NCBI RefSeq assembly: GCF_029227915.1
Contig: NC_079876.1
Location: forward strand, 17,546,001 to 17,610,000
From: Hydractinia symbiolongicarpus
Lineage: Eukaryota; Cnidaria; Hydrozoa; Anthoathecata; Hydractiniidae
Length of the DNA stretch: 64,000 nucleotides
Reading direction: 5' to 3'
Position 1 is the first letter of the stretch. Every line of letters begins with the position of its first letter. Position numbers and translations under genes: made by a program. Shown here piece after piece: positions 10,677 through 20,646 of the stretch. The notes beneath the pieces are model-generated. The model was not told where the DNA came from. It did not search any database and saw only the letters and a list, made by a program, of their open reading frames with translations.

Positions 10677-10881
10677 TTTCGCCGCTAGATTACATGTTCT
10701 AGTCTATTAAATTCCGTACGTGTTGTTTTTGCTTTGAAGGTGATTAGGAGGGCAAAATTTTTTGGACAGTTAATGTTTTCAAGTTGTGAAGACACAAAAA
10801 AAATGCATGTAATACGAAAGATGCCCTAATTTTGATCGCGAAAGTACCTTACCTGTAATAACTCCAACAATTCTTCTGTCA

Positions 10882-10953
10882 TCGTCGGTGGTGTAAAGGT
10901 TAGCATTGTTGCCTTCCAAGCAATAGATCCGGGTTCGATTCCCGGCCGACGCA
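10882..10953 (+). tRNA. tRNA-Gly(UCC), one change
   Basis: G1 to T removes the first acceptor pair; otherwise consensus. Confidence 0.82.
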
Positions 10954-11159
10954 TTTCGCTGCTAGATTACATGTTCTAGTCTATTAAATTCAGTACGTGT
11001 CGTTTCTACTTTGAAGGTGATTATCAGGGCAAATATTGTTTGGACAGTTGATGTTTTCAAGTTGTGAAGACACAAGGGAAATGCATATAATACGAAGGAT
11101 GCCCTTATTTTAATCGCGAAAGTGCCTTACCTGCAATATCTCCAACAATTCTGCTGTCA

Positions 11160-11231
11160 GCGTCGGTGGTGTAAAAGTTATTATTTTTGTCTTTCAAGCA
11201 ATAGATCCTGGTTCACTTCCCAGGTGACGCA
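11160..11231 (+). pseudogene. tRNA-like, family P, anticodon TTC
   Basis: Loop CTTTCAA at 11191-11197 changes the anticodon to TTC (Glu) in a P-type body. Confidence 0.75.
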
Positions 11232-11435
11232 TTTGGCTGCTAGATATGATGTTCTAGTCTATTAAATTCTGTACGTGTGGGTTCTCCTTTGATGATGATT
11301 AGGAGGGCAAATTTTTTTGGACAGTTATTGTTTTCAAGTTGTGAAGACACAAAAAAATGCATGTAATACGAAAGATGCCCTTATTTTGATCGCGAAAGTG
11401 CCTTACCTGCAATACCTCTAACAATTCTGCTGTCA

Positions 11436-11507
11436 GCGTCGGTGGTGTAAAGATTAGCATTGTGGCCTTCCAAGCAATAGATCCAGGTTCACCTCCCAGG
11501 TGACGCA
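11436..11507 (+). pseudogene. tRNA-Gly(UCC)-like, R/P chimera
   Basis: Family R 5' half with CCAGGTTCACCTCCCAGG and GTGACGCA. Confidence 0.72.
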
Positions 11508-11712
11508 TATGGCTGCTAGATATGATGTTCTAGTCTATTAAATTCTGTACGTGTGGGTTCTCCTTTGAAGATGATTAGGAGGGCAACTTGTTTTTGCCAG
11601 CTAATGTTTTCAAGTTCTGCAGACACAAGGGAAATGCATATAATACGAAAGATGTCCTTACTTTGATCGCGAAAATACCTTACCTGCAATAACTCAAACA
11701 ATTCTGCTGTCA

Positions 11713-11784
11713 GCGTCGGTGGTGTAAATGTTAGCATTGTTGCCTTCCAAGCAATAGATCCGGGTTCGATTCCAGGCCGACGCA
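11713..11784 (+). tRNA. tRNA-Gly(UCC), two changes
   Basis: AAATG in the D loop; T stem C62 to A. Confidence 0.8.
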
Positions 11785-11989
11785 TTTCGCTACTAGGTTA
11801 CAAGTTCTAGTCTAATAAATTCAGTACGTGTCGTTTCTACTTTGAAGATGATTAGGAGGGCAACTTGTTTTTGCCAGGAAATGTTTTCAAGTTGTGAAGA
11901 CACAAAAAAAAAAAATGTAATACGAAAGATGCCCTTTTTTTGATCGCGAAAGTACCTTACCTCTAATAACTCCAACAATTATCCTGTCA

Positions 11990-12061
11990 GCGTCGGTGGT
12001 GTAAAGGTTAGCTTTGTTGCCTTCCAAGCAATAGATCCGGGTTCGATTCCCGGCCGACGCA
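11990..12061 (+). tRNA. tRNA-Gly(UCC), one change
   Basis: D stem A24 to T (GCTT). Confidence 0.85.
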
Positions 12062-12267
12062 TTTGGCTGCTAGACTAGATGTTCTAGTCTATTAATTTCA
12101 GTACGTGTCGTTTCTACTTTGAAGGTGATTAGCAGGGCAAATATTGTTTGGACAGTTAATGTTTTCAAGTTGTGAAGACACAAGGGAAATGCATATAATA
12201 CGAAGGATGTCCTTACTTTAATCGCGAAAGTGCCTTACCTGCAATATCTCCAACAATTCTGCTGTCA

Positions 12268-12339
12268 GCGTCGGTGGTGTAAAGATTAGCATTGTGGCCT
12301 TCCAAGCAATACATCCGGGTTCGAATCCCGGCCGACGCA
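12268..12339 (+). tRNA. tRNA-Gly(UCC), family R
   Basis: TACAT variable region and B box GGTTCGAATCC; acceptor intact. Confidence 0.75.
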
Positions 12340-12544
12340 TTTGGCTGTTAGATTTCATGTTCTAGTCTATTAAATTCAGTTTTTGTGGTTCCTACTTAAA
12401 AGATGATTAGGAGGACAAATTTTTTTTGACACTTATTGTTTTCAAGTTGTGAAGACACAAGGGAAATTCATATAATTCTAAATATGCCCTTATTTTGATC
12501 GCGAAAGTACCTTACCTGTAATAACTCCAACAATCTTTCTGTCA

Positions 12545-12616
12545 GCGTCGGTGGTGTAAAGGTTAGCATTGTTGCCTTCCAAGCAATAGATCCGGGTTCG
12601 ATTCCAGGCCGACGCA
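12545..12616 (+). tRNA. tRNA-Gly(UCC), one change
   Basis: T stem C62 to A. Confidence 0.85.
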
Positions 12617-12821
12617 TTTCGCTACTAGATTACATTTTCTAGTCTATTAAATTCAGTACGTGTCGTTTCTACTTTGAAGATGATTAGGAGGGCAACTTGT
12701 TTTTGCCAGGAAATGTTTTCAAGTTGTGAAGACACAAGGGAAATGCATATAATACGAAATATGTCCTTACTTTGATCGCGAAAGTACCTTACCTGCAATA
12801 ACTCCAGCAATTTTTCTGTCA

Positions 12822-12893
12822 GCGTCGGTGGTGTAAAGGTTAGCATTGTTGCCTTCCAAGCAATCGATCCGGGTTTGATTCCCGGCCGACGCA
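12822..12893 (+). tRNA. tRNA-Gly(UCC), two changes
   Basis: TCGAT variable region and B box GGTTTGATTCC. Confidence 0.78.
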
Positions 12894-13099
12894 TTTCGCT
12901 GCTAGATTACATGTTCTAGTCTATTAATTTCAGTACGTGTCGTTTCTACTTTGAATGTGATTAGCAGGGCAAATATTGTTTGGACAGTTAATGTTTTCAA
13001 GTTGTGAAGACACAAAAAAAATGCATGTAATACGAAAGATGCCCTAATTTTGATCGCGAAAGTACCTTACCTGTAATAACTCCAACAATTCTTCTGTCA

Positions 13100-13171
13100 G
13101 CGTCGGTGGTGTAAGGGTTAGCATTGTTGCCTTCCAAGTAATAGATCCGGGTTCGATTCCAGGCCGACGCA
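13100..13171 (+). tRNA. tRNA-Gly(UCC), three changes
   Basis: AAGGG D loop, AAGTA, C62 to A. Confidence 0.72.
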
Positions 13172-13376
13172 TTTCGCTACTAGATTACATTTTCTAGTCT
13201 ATTAAATTCAGTACGTGTCGTTTCTACTTTGAAGATGATTAGGAGGGCAACTTGTTTTTGCCAGGAAATGTTTTCAAGTTGTGAAGACACAAGGGAAATG
13301 CATATAATACGAAATATGTCCTTACTTTGATCGCGAAAGTACCTTACCTGCAATAACTCCAGCAATTTTTCTGTCA

Positions 13377-13448
13377 GCGTCGGTGGTGTAAAGGTTAGCA
13401 TTGTTGCCTTCCAAGCAATCGATCCGGGTTTGATTCCCGGCCGACGCA
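13377..13448 (+). tRNA. tRNA-Gly(UCC), two changes
   Basis: Identical to 12822 in the 555-bp dimer. Confidence 0.78.
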
Positions 13449-13654
13449 TTTCGCTGCTAGATTACATGTTCTAGTCTATTAATTTCAGTACGTGTCGTTT
13501 CTACTTTGAAGGTGATTAGCAGGGCAAATATTGTTTGGACAGTTAATGTTTTCAAGTTGTGAAGACACAAAAAAAATGCATGTAATACGAAAGATGCCCT
13601 AATTTTGATCGCGAAAGTACCTTACCTGTAATAACTCCAACAATTCTTCTGTCA

Positions 13655-13726
13655 GCGTCGGTGGTGTAAGGGTTAGCATTGTTGCCTTCCAAGCAATAGA
13701 TCCGGGTTCGATTCCAGGCCGACGCA
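13655..13726 (+). tRNA. tRNA-Gly(UCC), two changes
   Basis: AAGGG D loop and C62 to A. Confidence 0.78.
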
Positions 13727-13931
13727 TTTCGATACTAGATTACATGTTCTAGTCTATTAAATTCAGTACGTGTCGTTTCTACTTTGAAGAGGATTAGGAG
13801 GGCAACTTGTTTTTGCCAGGAAATGTTTTCAAGTTGTGAAGACACAAGGGAAATGCATATAATACGAAAGATGTCCTTACTTTGATCGCGAAAGTACCTT
13901 ACCTGCAATAACTCCAACAATTCTTCTGTCA

Positions 13932-14003
13932 GCGTCGGTGGTGTAAAGGTTAGCATTGTTGCCTTCCAAGCAATAGATCCGGGTTTGATTCCCGGCCGAC
14001 GCA
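13932..14003 (+). tRNA. tRNA-Gly(UCC), one change, T4 terminator
   Basis: B box GGTTTGATTCC; followed directly by TTTT. Confidence 0.83.
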
Positions 14004-14007
14004 TTTT
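14004..14007 (+). terminator. T4 directly after tRNA
   Basis: GCATTTTGCTGC: four Ts follow the discriminator A, against three in most copies. This is the usual Pol III terminator position. Confidence 0.6.
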
Positions 14008-14209
14008 GCTGCTAGATTACATGTTCTAGTCTATTAATTTCAGTACGTGTCGTTTCTACTTTGAAGGTGATTAGCAGGGCAAATATTGTTTGGACAGTTA
14101 ATGTTTTCAAGTTGTGAAGACACAAGGGAAATGCATATAATGCGAAGGATGCCCTTATTTTGATCGCGAAAGTGCCTTACCTGCAATACCTCCAACAATT
14201 CTGCTGTCA

Positions 14210-14281
14210 GCGTCGGTGGTGTAAAAGTTATTATTTTTGTCTTCCAAGCAATAGATCCTGGTTCACCTCCCAGGTGACGCA
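14210..14281 (+). pseudogene. tRNA-Gly(UCC)-like, family P
   Basis: T arm CCTGGTTCACCTCCCAGG, end GTGACGCA. Confidence 0.75.
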
Positions 14282-14486
14282 TATGGCTGCTAGATATGAT
14301 GTTCTAGTCTATTAAATTCTGTACGTGTGGGTTCTCCTTTGAAGATGATTAGGAGGGCAACTTGTTTTTGCCAGCTAATGTTTTCAAGTTGTGCAGACAC
14401 AAGGGAAATGCATATAATACGAAAGATGTCCTTACTTTGATCGCGAAAATACCTTACCTGCAATAACTCCAACAATTCTACTGTCA

Positions 14487-14557
14487 GCGTCGGTGGTGTA
14501 AATGTTAGCATTGTGCCTTCCAAGCAATAGATCCCGATTCGATTCCCGGCGGACGCA
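14487..14557 (+). pseudogene. tRNA-Gly(UCC)-like, family Q, 71 nt
   Basis: Anticodon stem lost one T (TTGTGCC); Q-type T arm. Confidence 0.75.
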
Positions 14558-14762
14558 TTTATCCGCTAGATTACATGTTCTAGTCTATTAAATTCCGTAC
14601 GTGTTGTTTTTGCTTTGAAGGTGATTACGAGGGCAAACTTTTTTGGACAGTTAATGTTTTCAAGTTGTGAAGACACAAAAAAAATGCATGTAATACGAAA
14701 GATGCCCTTATTTTGATCGCGAAAGTACCTTACCTGTAATAACTCCAACAATTATCCTGTCA

Positions 14763-14834
14763 GCGTCAGTGGTGTAAAGGTTAGCATTGTTGCCTTCCAA
14801 GCAATAGATCCGGGTTTGATTCCCGGCCGACGCA
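14763..14834 (+). tRNA. tRNA-Gly(UCC), two changes
   Basis: Acceptor GCGTCAG; B box GGTTTGATTCC. Confidence 0.75.
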
Positions 14835-15040
14835 TTTGGCTGCTAGACTATATGTTCTAGTCTATTAAATTCAGTACGTGTCGTTTCTACTTTGAAGGTG
14901 ATTAGGAGGGCAAATTTTGTTTGGAGAGTTAATGTTTTCAAGTTGTGAAAGCACAAGGGAAGTGCATATAATACGAAAGATGCCCTTATTTTGATCGCGA
15001 AAGTGCCTTACCTGCAATACCTCCAACAATTCTGCTGTCA

Positions 15041-15112
15041 GCGTCGGTGGTGTAAAAGTTATTATTTTTGTCTTCCAAGCAATAGATCCTGGTTCACTTC
15101 CCAGTTGACGCA
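15041..15112 (+). pseudogene. tRNA-Gly(UCC)-like, family P
   Basis: GGTTCACTTCC, end TTGACGCA. Confidence 0.75.
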
Positions 15113-15317
15113 TTTGGCTGCTAGATATGATGTTCTAGTCTATTAAATTCTGTACGTGTGGGTTCTCCTTTGAAGATGATTAGGAGGGCAACTTGTTTTT
15201 GCCAGGAAATGTTTTCAAGTGGTGAAGACACAAGGGAAATGCATATAATACGAAAGATGTCCTTACTTTGATCGCGAAAGTACCTTACCTGCAATAACTC
15301 CACCAATTCTTCTGTCA

Positions 15318-15389
15318 GCGTCGGTGGTGTAAAGGTTAGCATTGTTGCCTTCCAAGCAATAGATCCGGGTTCGATTCCCGGCCGACGCA
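15318..15389 (+). tRNA. trnG-UCC: tRNA-Gly(UCC), exact consensus
   Basis: Matches the consensus throughout. First T4 downstream is about 100 bp away, near 15490. Confidence 0.96.
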
Positions 15390-15595
15390 TTTCGCTGCTA
15401 GATTACATGTTCTAGTCTATTAAATTCAGTACGTGTCGTTTCTACTTTGAAGGTGATTAGCAGGGCAAATATTGTTTGGACAGTTGATGTTTTCAAAATG
15501 TGAAGACACAAGGGAAATCCATATAATACGAAGGATGCCCTTATGTTAATCGCGAAAGTGCCTTACCTGCAATATCTCCAACAATTCTGCTGTCA

Positions 15596-15667
15596 GCGTC
15601 GGTGGTGTAAAAGTTATTATTTTTGTCTTCCATGCAATAGATCCTGGTTCACTTCCCAGGTGACGCA
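15596..15667 (+). pseudogene. tRNA-Gly(UCC)-like, family P
   Basis: Loop CTTCCAT; T arm CCTGGTTCACTTCCCAGG. Confidence 0.74.
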
Positions 15668-15872
15668 TTTGGCTGCTAGATATGATATTCTAGTCTATTA
15701 AATTCTGTACGTGTGGGTTCTCCTTTGAAGATGATTAGGAGGGCAAATTTTTTCGGACAGTTAATGTTTTCAAGTTGTGAAGACACAAAAAAAATGCATG
15801 TAATACGAAAGATGCCCTTATTTTGATCGCGAAAGTACCTTACCTCTAATAACTCCAACAATTATCCTGTCA

Positions 15873-15944
15873 GCGTCGGTGGTGTAAAGGTTAGCATTGT
15901 TGCCTTCCAAGATATAGATCCGGGTTCGATTCCCGGCCGACGCA
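15873..15944 (+). tRNA. tRNA-Gly(UCC), anticodon stem altered
   Basis: 3' anticodon strand GATAT instead of GCAAT breaks two pairs; rest consensus. Confidence 0.75.
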
Positions 15945-16150
15945 TTTGGCTGCTAGACTACATTTTCTAGTCTATTAAATTCAGTACGTGTCGTTTCTAC
16001 TTTGAAGGTGATTAGGAGGACAAATTTTGTTTGAACAGTTAGTGTTTTCAAGCTGTGAAAACACAAGGGAAATGCATATAATACGAAAGATGTCCTTACT
16101 TTGATCGCGAAAGTGCCTTACCTGCAATACCTCTAACAATTCTGCTGTCA

Positions 16151-16222
16151 GCGTCGGTGGTGTAAAGATTAGCATTGTGGTCTTCCAAGCAATACATCCG
16201 GGTTCGAATCCCGGCCGACGCA
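16151..16222 (+). tRNA. tRNA-Gly(UCC), family R
   Basis: GTGGT stem, TACAT, B box GGTTCGAATCC. Confidence 0.72.
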
Positions 16223-16427
16223 TTTGGCTGTTAGATTTCATGTTCTAGTCTATTAAATTCAGTTTTTGTGGTTCTTATTTAAAAGATGATTAGGAGGACA
16301 AATTTTTTTTGACACTTATTGTTTTCAAGTTGTGAAGACACAAGGGAAATGCATATAATTCTAAAGATGCCCTTATTTTGATCGCGAAAGTACCTTACCT
16401 GTAATAACTCCAACAATTCTTCTGTCA

Positions 16428-16499
16428 GCGTCGGTGGTGTAAAGGTTAGCATTGTTGCCTTCCAAGCAATAGATCCGGGTTCGATTCCAGGCCGACGCA
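16428..16499 (+). tRNA. tRNA-Gly(UCC), one change
   Basis: C62 to A in the T stem. Confidence 0.85.
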
Positions 16500-16704
16500 T
16501 TTCGCTACTAGATTACATGTTCTAGTCTATTAAATTCAGTACGTGTCGTTTCTACTTTGAAGATGATTAGGAGGGCAACTTGTTTTTGCCAGGAAATGTT
16601 TTCAAGTTGTGAAGACACAAGGGAAATGCATATAATACGAAAGATGTCCTTACTTTGATCGCGAAAGTACCTTACCTGCAATAACTCCAACAATTCTTCT
16701 GTCA

Positions 16705-16776
16705 GCGTCGGTGGTGTAAAGGTTAGCATTGTTGCCTTCCAAGCAATAGATCCGGGTTTGATTCCCGGCCGACGCA
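16705..16776 (+). tRNA. tRNA-Gly(UCC), one change, T4 terminator
   Basis: B box GGTTTGATTCC; TTTT follows directly. Confidence 0.83.
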
Positions 16777-16780
16777 TTTT
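16777..16780 (+). terminator. T4 directly after tRNA
   Basis: Same GCATTTTGCTGC configuration after the tRNA at 16705. Confidence 0.6.
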
Positions 16781-16982
16781 GCTGCTAGATTACATGTTCT
16801 AGTCTATTAATTTCAGTACGTGTCGTTTCTACTTTGAAGGTGATTAGCAGGGCAAATATTGTTTGGACAGTTAATGTTTTCAAGTTGTGAAGACACAAGG
16901 GAAATGCATATAATGCGAAGGATGCCCTTATTTTGATCGCGAAATTGCCTTACCTGCAATACCTCCAACAATTCTGCTGTCA

Positions 16983-17054
16983 GCGTCGGTGGTGTAAAAG
17001 TTATTATTTTTGTCTTCCAAGCAATAGATCCTGGTTCACCTCCCAGGTGACGCA
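16983..17054 (+). pseudogene. tRNA-Gly(UCC)-like, family P
   Basis: T arm CCTGGTTCACCTCCCAGG. Confidence 0.75.
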
Positions 17055-17259
17055 TATGGCTGCTAGATATGATGTTCTAGTCTATTAAATTCTGTACGTG
17101 TGGGTTCTCCCTTGAAGATGATTAGGAGGGCAACTTGTTTTTGCCAGCTAATGTTTTCAAGTTGTGCAGACACAAGGGAAATGCATATAATACGAAAGAT
17201 GTCCTTACTTTGATCGCGAAAATACCTTACCTGCAATAACTCCAACAATTCTGCTGTCA

Positions 17260-17331
17260 GCGTCGGTGGTGTAAATGTTAGCATTGTTGCCTTCCAAGCA
17301 ATAGATCCCGATTCGATTCCCGGCGGACGCA
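17260..17331 (+). pseudogene. tRNA-Gly(UCC)-like, family Q
   Basis: AAATG; CCCGATTCGATTCCCGG; CGGACGCA. Confidence 0.74.
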
Positions 17332-17536
17332 TTTGGCCGCTTGATTAGATGTTCTAGTCTATTAAATTCCGTACGTGTTGTTTTTGCTTTGAAGGTGATT
17401 AGGAGGGCAAATTTTTTTGGACAGTTAATGTTTTCAAGTTGTGAAGACACAAAAAAAATGCATGTGATACGAAAGATGCCCTTATTTTGATCGCGAAAGT
17501 ACCTTACCTGTAATAACTCCAACAGTTATCCTGTCA

Positions 17537-17608
17537 GCGTCGGTGGTGTAAAGGTTAGCATTGTTGCCTTCCAAGTAATAGATCCGGGTTTGATTCCCGG
17601 CCGACGCA
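17537..17608 (+). tRNA. tRNA-Gly(UCC), two changes
   Basis: AAGTA in the anticodon stem; B box GGTTTGATTCC. Confidence 0.77.
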
Positions 17609-17814
17609 TTTGGCTGCTATGCTACATGTTCTAGTCTATTAAATTCAGTACGTGTCGTTTCTACTTTAAAGGTGATTAGGAGGGCAAATTTTGTTTGGAC
17701 AGTTAATGTTTTCAAGTTGTGAAAACACAAGGGAAATGCATATAATACGAAAGATGTCCTTACTTTGATCGCGAAAGTGCCTTACCTGCAATACTTCCAA
17801 CAATTCTGCTGTCA

Positions 17815-17886
17815 GCGTCGGTGGTGTAAAAGTTATTATTTTTGTCTTCCAAGCAATAGATCCTGGTTCACTTCCCAGTTGACGCA
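17815..17886 (+). pseudogene. tRNA-Gly(UCC)-like, family P
   Basis: GGTTCACTTCC, end TTGACGCA. Confidence 0.75.
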
Positions 17887-18091
17887 TTTGGCTGCTAGAT
17901 ATGATGTTCTAGTCTATTAAATTCTGTACGTGTGGGTTCTCCTTTGAAGATGATTAGGAGGGCAACTTGTTTTTGCCAGGAAATGTTTTCAAGTGGTTAA
18001 GACACAAGGGAAATGCATATAATACGAAAGATGTCCTTACTTTGATCGCGAAAGTACCTTACCTGCAATAACTCCACCAATTCTTCTGTCA

Positions 18092-18163
18092 GCGTCGGTG
18101 GTGTAAAGGTTAGCATTGTTGCCTTCCAAGCAATAGATCCAGGTTCGATTCCCGGCCGACGCA
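18092..18163 (+). tRNA. tRNA-Gly(UCC), one change
   Basis: T-stem 5' strand CCAGG (G50 to A). Confidence 0.84.
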
Positions 18164-18367
18164 TTTGGCTGCTAGTCTACATGTCCTAGTCTATTAAATT
18201 CAGTACGTGTCGTTTCTACTTTGAAGATGATTAGGAGGGCAACTTATTTTTGCCAGCTAATGTTTTCAAGTTGAGCAGACACAAGGGAAATGTATATAAT
18301 ACGAAAGATGTCCTTACTTGATCGCGAAAATACCTTACCTGCAATAACTCCAACAATTCTGCTCCCA

Positions 18368-18439
18368 GCGTCGGTGGTGTAAAGGTTAGCATTGTTGCCT
18401 TCCAAGCAATAGATCCCGATTCGATTCCCGGCCGACGCA
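18368..18439 (+). pseudogene. tRNA-Gly(UCC)-like, Q T arm with consensus acceptor
   Basis: CCCGATTCGATTCCCGG has two T-stem mispairs, but the end is CCGACGCA. Confidence 0.72.
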
Positions 18440-18644
18440 TTTCGCTACTAGATTACATGTTCTAGTCTATTAAATTCAGTACGTGTCGTTTCTACTTTGA
18501 AGATGATTAGGAGGGCAACTTGTTTTTGCCAGGAAATGTTTTCAAGTGGTGAAGACACAAGGGAAATGCATATAATACGAAAGATGTCCTTACTTTGATC
18601 GCTAAAGTACCTTACCTGCAATAACTCCACCAATTCTTCTGTCA

Positions 18645-18716
18645 GCGTCGGTGGTGTAAAGGTTAGCATTGTTGCCTTCCAAGCAATAGATCCGGGTTTG
18701 ATTCCCGGCCGACGCA
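18645..18716 (+). tRNA. tRNA-Gly(UCC), one change, T4 terminator
   Basis: B box GGTTTGATTCC; TTTT follows directly. Confidence 0.83.
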
Positions 18717-18720
18717 TTTT
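18717..18720 (+). terminator. T4 directly after tRNA
   Basis: GCATTTTGCTGC after the tRNA at 18645. Confidence 0.6.
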
Positions 18721-18922
18721 GCTGCTAGATTACATGTTCTAGTCTATTAAATTCAGTACGTGTCGTTTCTACTTTGAAGGTGATTAGCAGGGAAAATATT
18801 GTTTGGACAGTTAATGTTTTCAAGTTGTGAAGACACAAGGGAAATGCATATAATACGAAGGATGCCCTTATTTTAATCGCGAAAGTGCCTTACCTGCAAT
18901 ATCTCCAACAATTCTTCTGTCA

Positions 18923-18994
18923 GCGTCGGTGTTGTAAAAGTTATTCCTTTTGTCTTCCAAACAATAGATCCTGGTGCACTTCCCAGTTGACGCA
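18923..18994 (+). pseudogene. tRNA-Gly(UCC)-like, family P, decayed
   Basis: TGTTGTAAAAG A box, GTTATTCCTTTTGTC, T arm CCTGGTGCACTTCC. Confidence 0.74.
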
Positions 18995-19199
18995 TTTGGC
19001 TGCTAGATATGATGTTCTAGTCTATTAAATTATGTACGTGTGGGTTCTCCTTTGAAGATGATTAGGAGGGCTACTTGTTTTTGCCAACTAATGTTTTCAA
19101 GTTGTGCAGACACAAGGGAAATGCATATAATACGAAAGATGTCCTTACTTTGATCGCGAAAATACCTTACCTGCAATAACTCCAACAATTCTGCTGTTA

Positions 19200-19271
19200 G
19201 CGTCGGTGGTGTAAAGGTTAGCATTGTTGCCTTCCAAGTAATAGATCCCGATTCGATTCCCGGCCGACGCA
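19200..19271 (+). pseudogene. tRNA-Gly(UCC)-like, Q T arm
   Basis: AAGTA and CCCGATTCGATTCCCGG with a consensus acceptor end. Confidence 0.71.
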
Positions 19272-19477
19272 TTTGGCTGCTAGACTACATGTTCTAGTCT
19301 ATTAAATTCAGTACGTGTCGTTTCTACTTTGAAGGTGATTAGGAAGGCAAATTTTGTTTGGACAGTTTATGTTTTCAAGTTGTGAAAACACAAGGGAAAT
19401 GCATAAAATACGAAAGATGTCCTTACTTTGATCGCGAAAGTACCTTACCTGAAATAACTCCAACAATTCTGCTGTCA

Positions 19478-19549
19478 GCGTCGGTGGTTTAAAGATTAGC
19501 ATTGTGGCCTTCCAAGCATTAGATCCGGGTTCGATTCCCGGCCAACGCA
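19478..19549 (+). tRNA. tRNA-Gly(UCC), family R variant
   Basis: TGGTTTAAAGA, GCATT, end CCAACGCA. Confidence 0.68.
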
Positions 19550-19754
19550 TTTGGCTGTTAGATTTCATGTTCTAGTCTATTAAATTCAGTTTTTGTGGTT
19601 CCTACTTAAAAGATGATTAGGAGGACAATTTTTTTTTGACACTTATTGTTTTCAAGTTGTGAAGAGACAAGGGAAATGCATATAATTCTAAAGATCCCCT
19701 TATTTTGATCGCGAAAGTACCTTACCTGTAATAACTCCAACAATACTTCTGTCA

Positions 19755-19826
19755 GCGTCGGTGGTGTAAAGGTTAGCATTGTTGCCTTCCAAGCAATAGA
19801 TCCGGGTTCGATTCCCGGCCGACGCA
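19755..19826 (+). tRNA. trnG-UCC: tRNA-Gly(UCC), exact consensus
   Basis: Matches the consensus throughout. Confidence 0.96.
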
Positions 19827-20032
19827 TTTGGCTGCTAGACTACATGTTCTAGTCTATTAAAATCAGTACGTGTCGTTTCTACTTTGCAGGTGATTAGGAG
19901 GGCAAATTTTGTTTGGACAGTTAATGTTTTAAAGTTGTGAAAACACAAGGGAAGTGCATATAATACGAAAGATGCCCTTATTTTGATCGCGAAAGTACCT
20001 TACCTGCAATAACTCCAACAATTCTGCTGCCA

Positions 20033-20103
20033 CCAGCGGTGGTGTAAAGGTTAGTATTGTTGCCTTCCAAGAAATAGATCCGGTTTCGATTCTGGCGGAC
20101 CCA
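20033..20103 (+). pseudogene. tRNA-Gly(UCC)-like, family S
   Basis: CCAGCGG acceptor strand, AAGAAAT, T arm CCGGTTTCGATTCTGG, end CGGACCCA. Confidence 0.75.
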
Positions 20104-20308
20104 TTTGGCTACTTGTTTTGATGTTCTAGTCTATTAAATTGTGTACGTGTGGGTTCTCCTTTGAAGATGATTAGGAGGGCAACTTGTTTTTGCCAGAAAA
20201 TATTTCCAAGTTGTGAAGACACAAGGGAAATGCATATAATACGAAAGATGTCCTTACTTTGATCGCGAAAGTACCTTACCTGCAATAACTCCAACAATTC
20301 TGCTGTCA

Positions 20309-20380
20309 GCGTTGGTGGTGTAAAGATTAGCATTGTGGCCTTCCAAGCAGTAGATCCGGATTCGATTCCCGGCTGAAGCA
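20309..20380 (+). pseudogene. tRNA-Gly(UCC)-like, family T
   Basis: GCGTTGG against CTGAAGC leaves G3 facing A69; B box GATTCGATTCC. Confidence 0.73.
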
Positions 20381-20487
20381 TTTGGCTGTTAGAATTCATG
20401 TTTTAGTCTATTAAATTCAGTTTTTGTGGTTCCTACTTAAAAGATGATTAGGAGGACAAATTTTTTTTGACACTTATTGTTTTCAAG

Positions 20488-20501
20488 TTGTGAAGACACA
20501 A
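20488..20501 (+). promoter_or_regulatory. TTGTG/CACAA inverted repeat upstream of tRNA (reference monomer)
   Basis: TTGTG, AAGA, CACAA: a perfect 5-bp inverted repeat with a 4-nt spacer, about 98 bp before the tRNA at 20586. It recurs in most monomers. Spacers AAGA, CAGA, AAAA, AATA, ATGA and GAGA occur while the arms usually stay intact. No function is known; it could be a protein site or chance. Confidence 0.5.
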
Positions 20502-20509
20502 GGGAAATG

Positions 20510-20517
20510 CATATAAT
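20510..20517 (+). promoter_or_regulatory. TATA-like element CATATAAT (reference monomer)
   Basis: AAATGCATATAAT lies about 75 bp upstream of the tRNA start in nearly every monomer, followed by ACGAAAG or TCTAAAG. It is further upstream than a TATA box used by Pol III (about -30), so a promoter role is only a guess. Conservation may simply reflect array homogenisation. Confidence 0.35.
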
Positions 20518-20592
20518 TCTAAAGATGCCCTTATTTTGATCGCGAAAGTACCTTACCTGTAATAACTCCAACAATACTTCTGTCAGCGTCGG

Positions 20593-20603
20593 TGGTGTAA
20601 AGG
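20593..20603 (+). promoter_or_regulatory. Pol III A box of a consensus tRNA copy
   Basis: TGGTGTAAAGG at linear tRNA positions 8-18 fits the A box consensus (TRGYNNARNNG). Shown for the exact-consensus copy at 20586; the same offset holds for every full-length copy. Families P and R alter its last bases (AAAAG, AAAGA). Confidence 0.9.
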
Positions 20604-20635
20604 TTAGCATTGTTGCCTTCCAAGCAATAGATCCG

Positions 20636-20646
20636 GGTTCGATTCC
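20636..20646 (+). promoter_or_regulatory. Pol III B box of a consensus tRNA copy
   Basis: GGTTCGATTCC at linear positions 51-61 matches the TFIIIC-bound B box (GGTTCGANTCC). Frequent array variants are GGTTTGATTCC (loss of the invariant T-loop C), GGTTCGAATCC (still fits) and GGTTCACTTCC (family P, does not fit). Confidence 0.93.

Larger units (their letters stand above)
12545..13731. repeat. 555-bp dimeric higher-order repeat (two copies)
   Basis: The tRNAs at 12822 and 13377 are identical, sharing TCGAT and B box GGTTTGATTCC, and lie 555 bp apart. The units at 13100 and 13655 repeat with the same period and share AAGGG and the T-stem change CCAGG. The rare trailer variant CATTTTCTAG occurs at the same place in both copies. 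Confidence 0.88.

Noticed and set aside
20488-20517. Bacterial-type promoter (TTGTGA, ~18 bp, TATAAT)
   Set aside because: The match is present in every monomer of a eukaryotic tRNA satellite and leads to no bacterial gene. Chance similarity.
20520-20590. Selenocysteine-tRNA or U6-like external promoter
   Set aside because: CTTACC resembles part of a proximal sequence element, but the TATA-like block lies further upstream rather than near -30, and the tRNA has its own A and B boxes.
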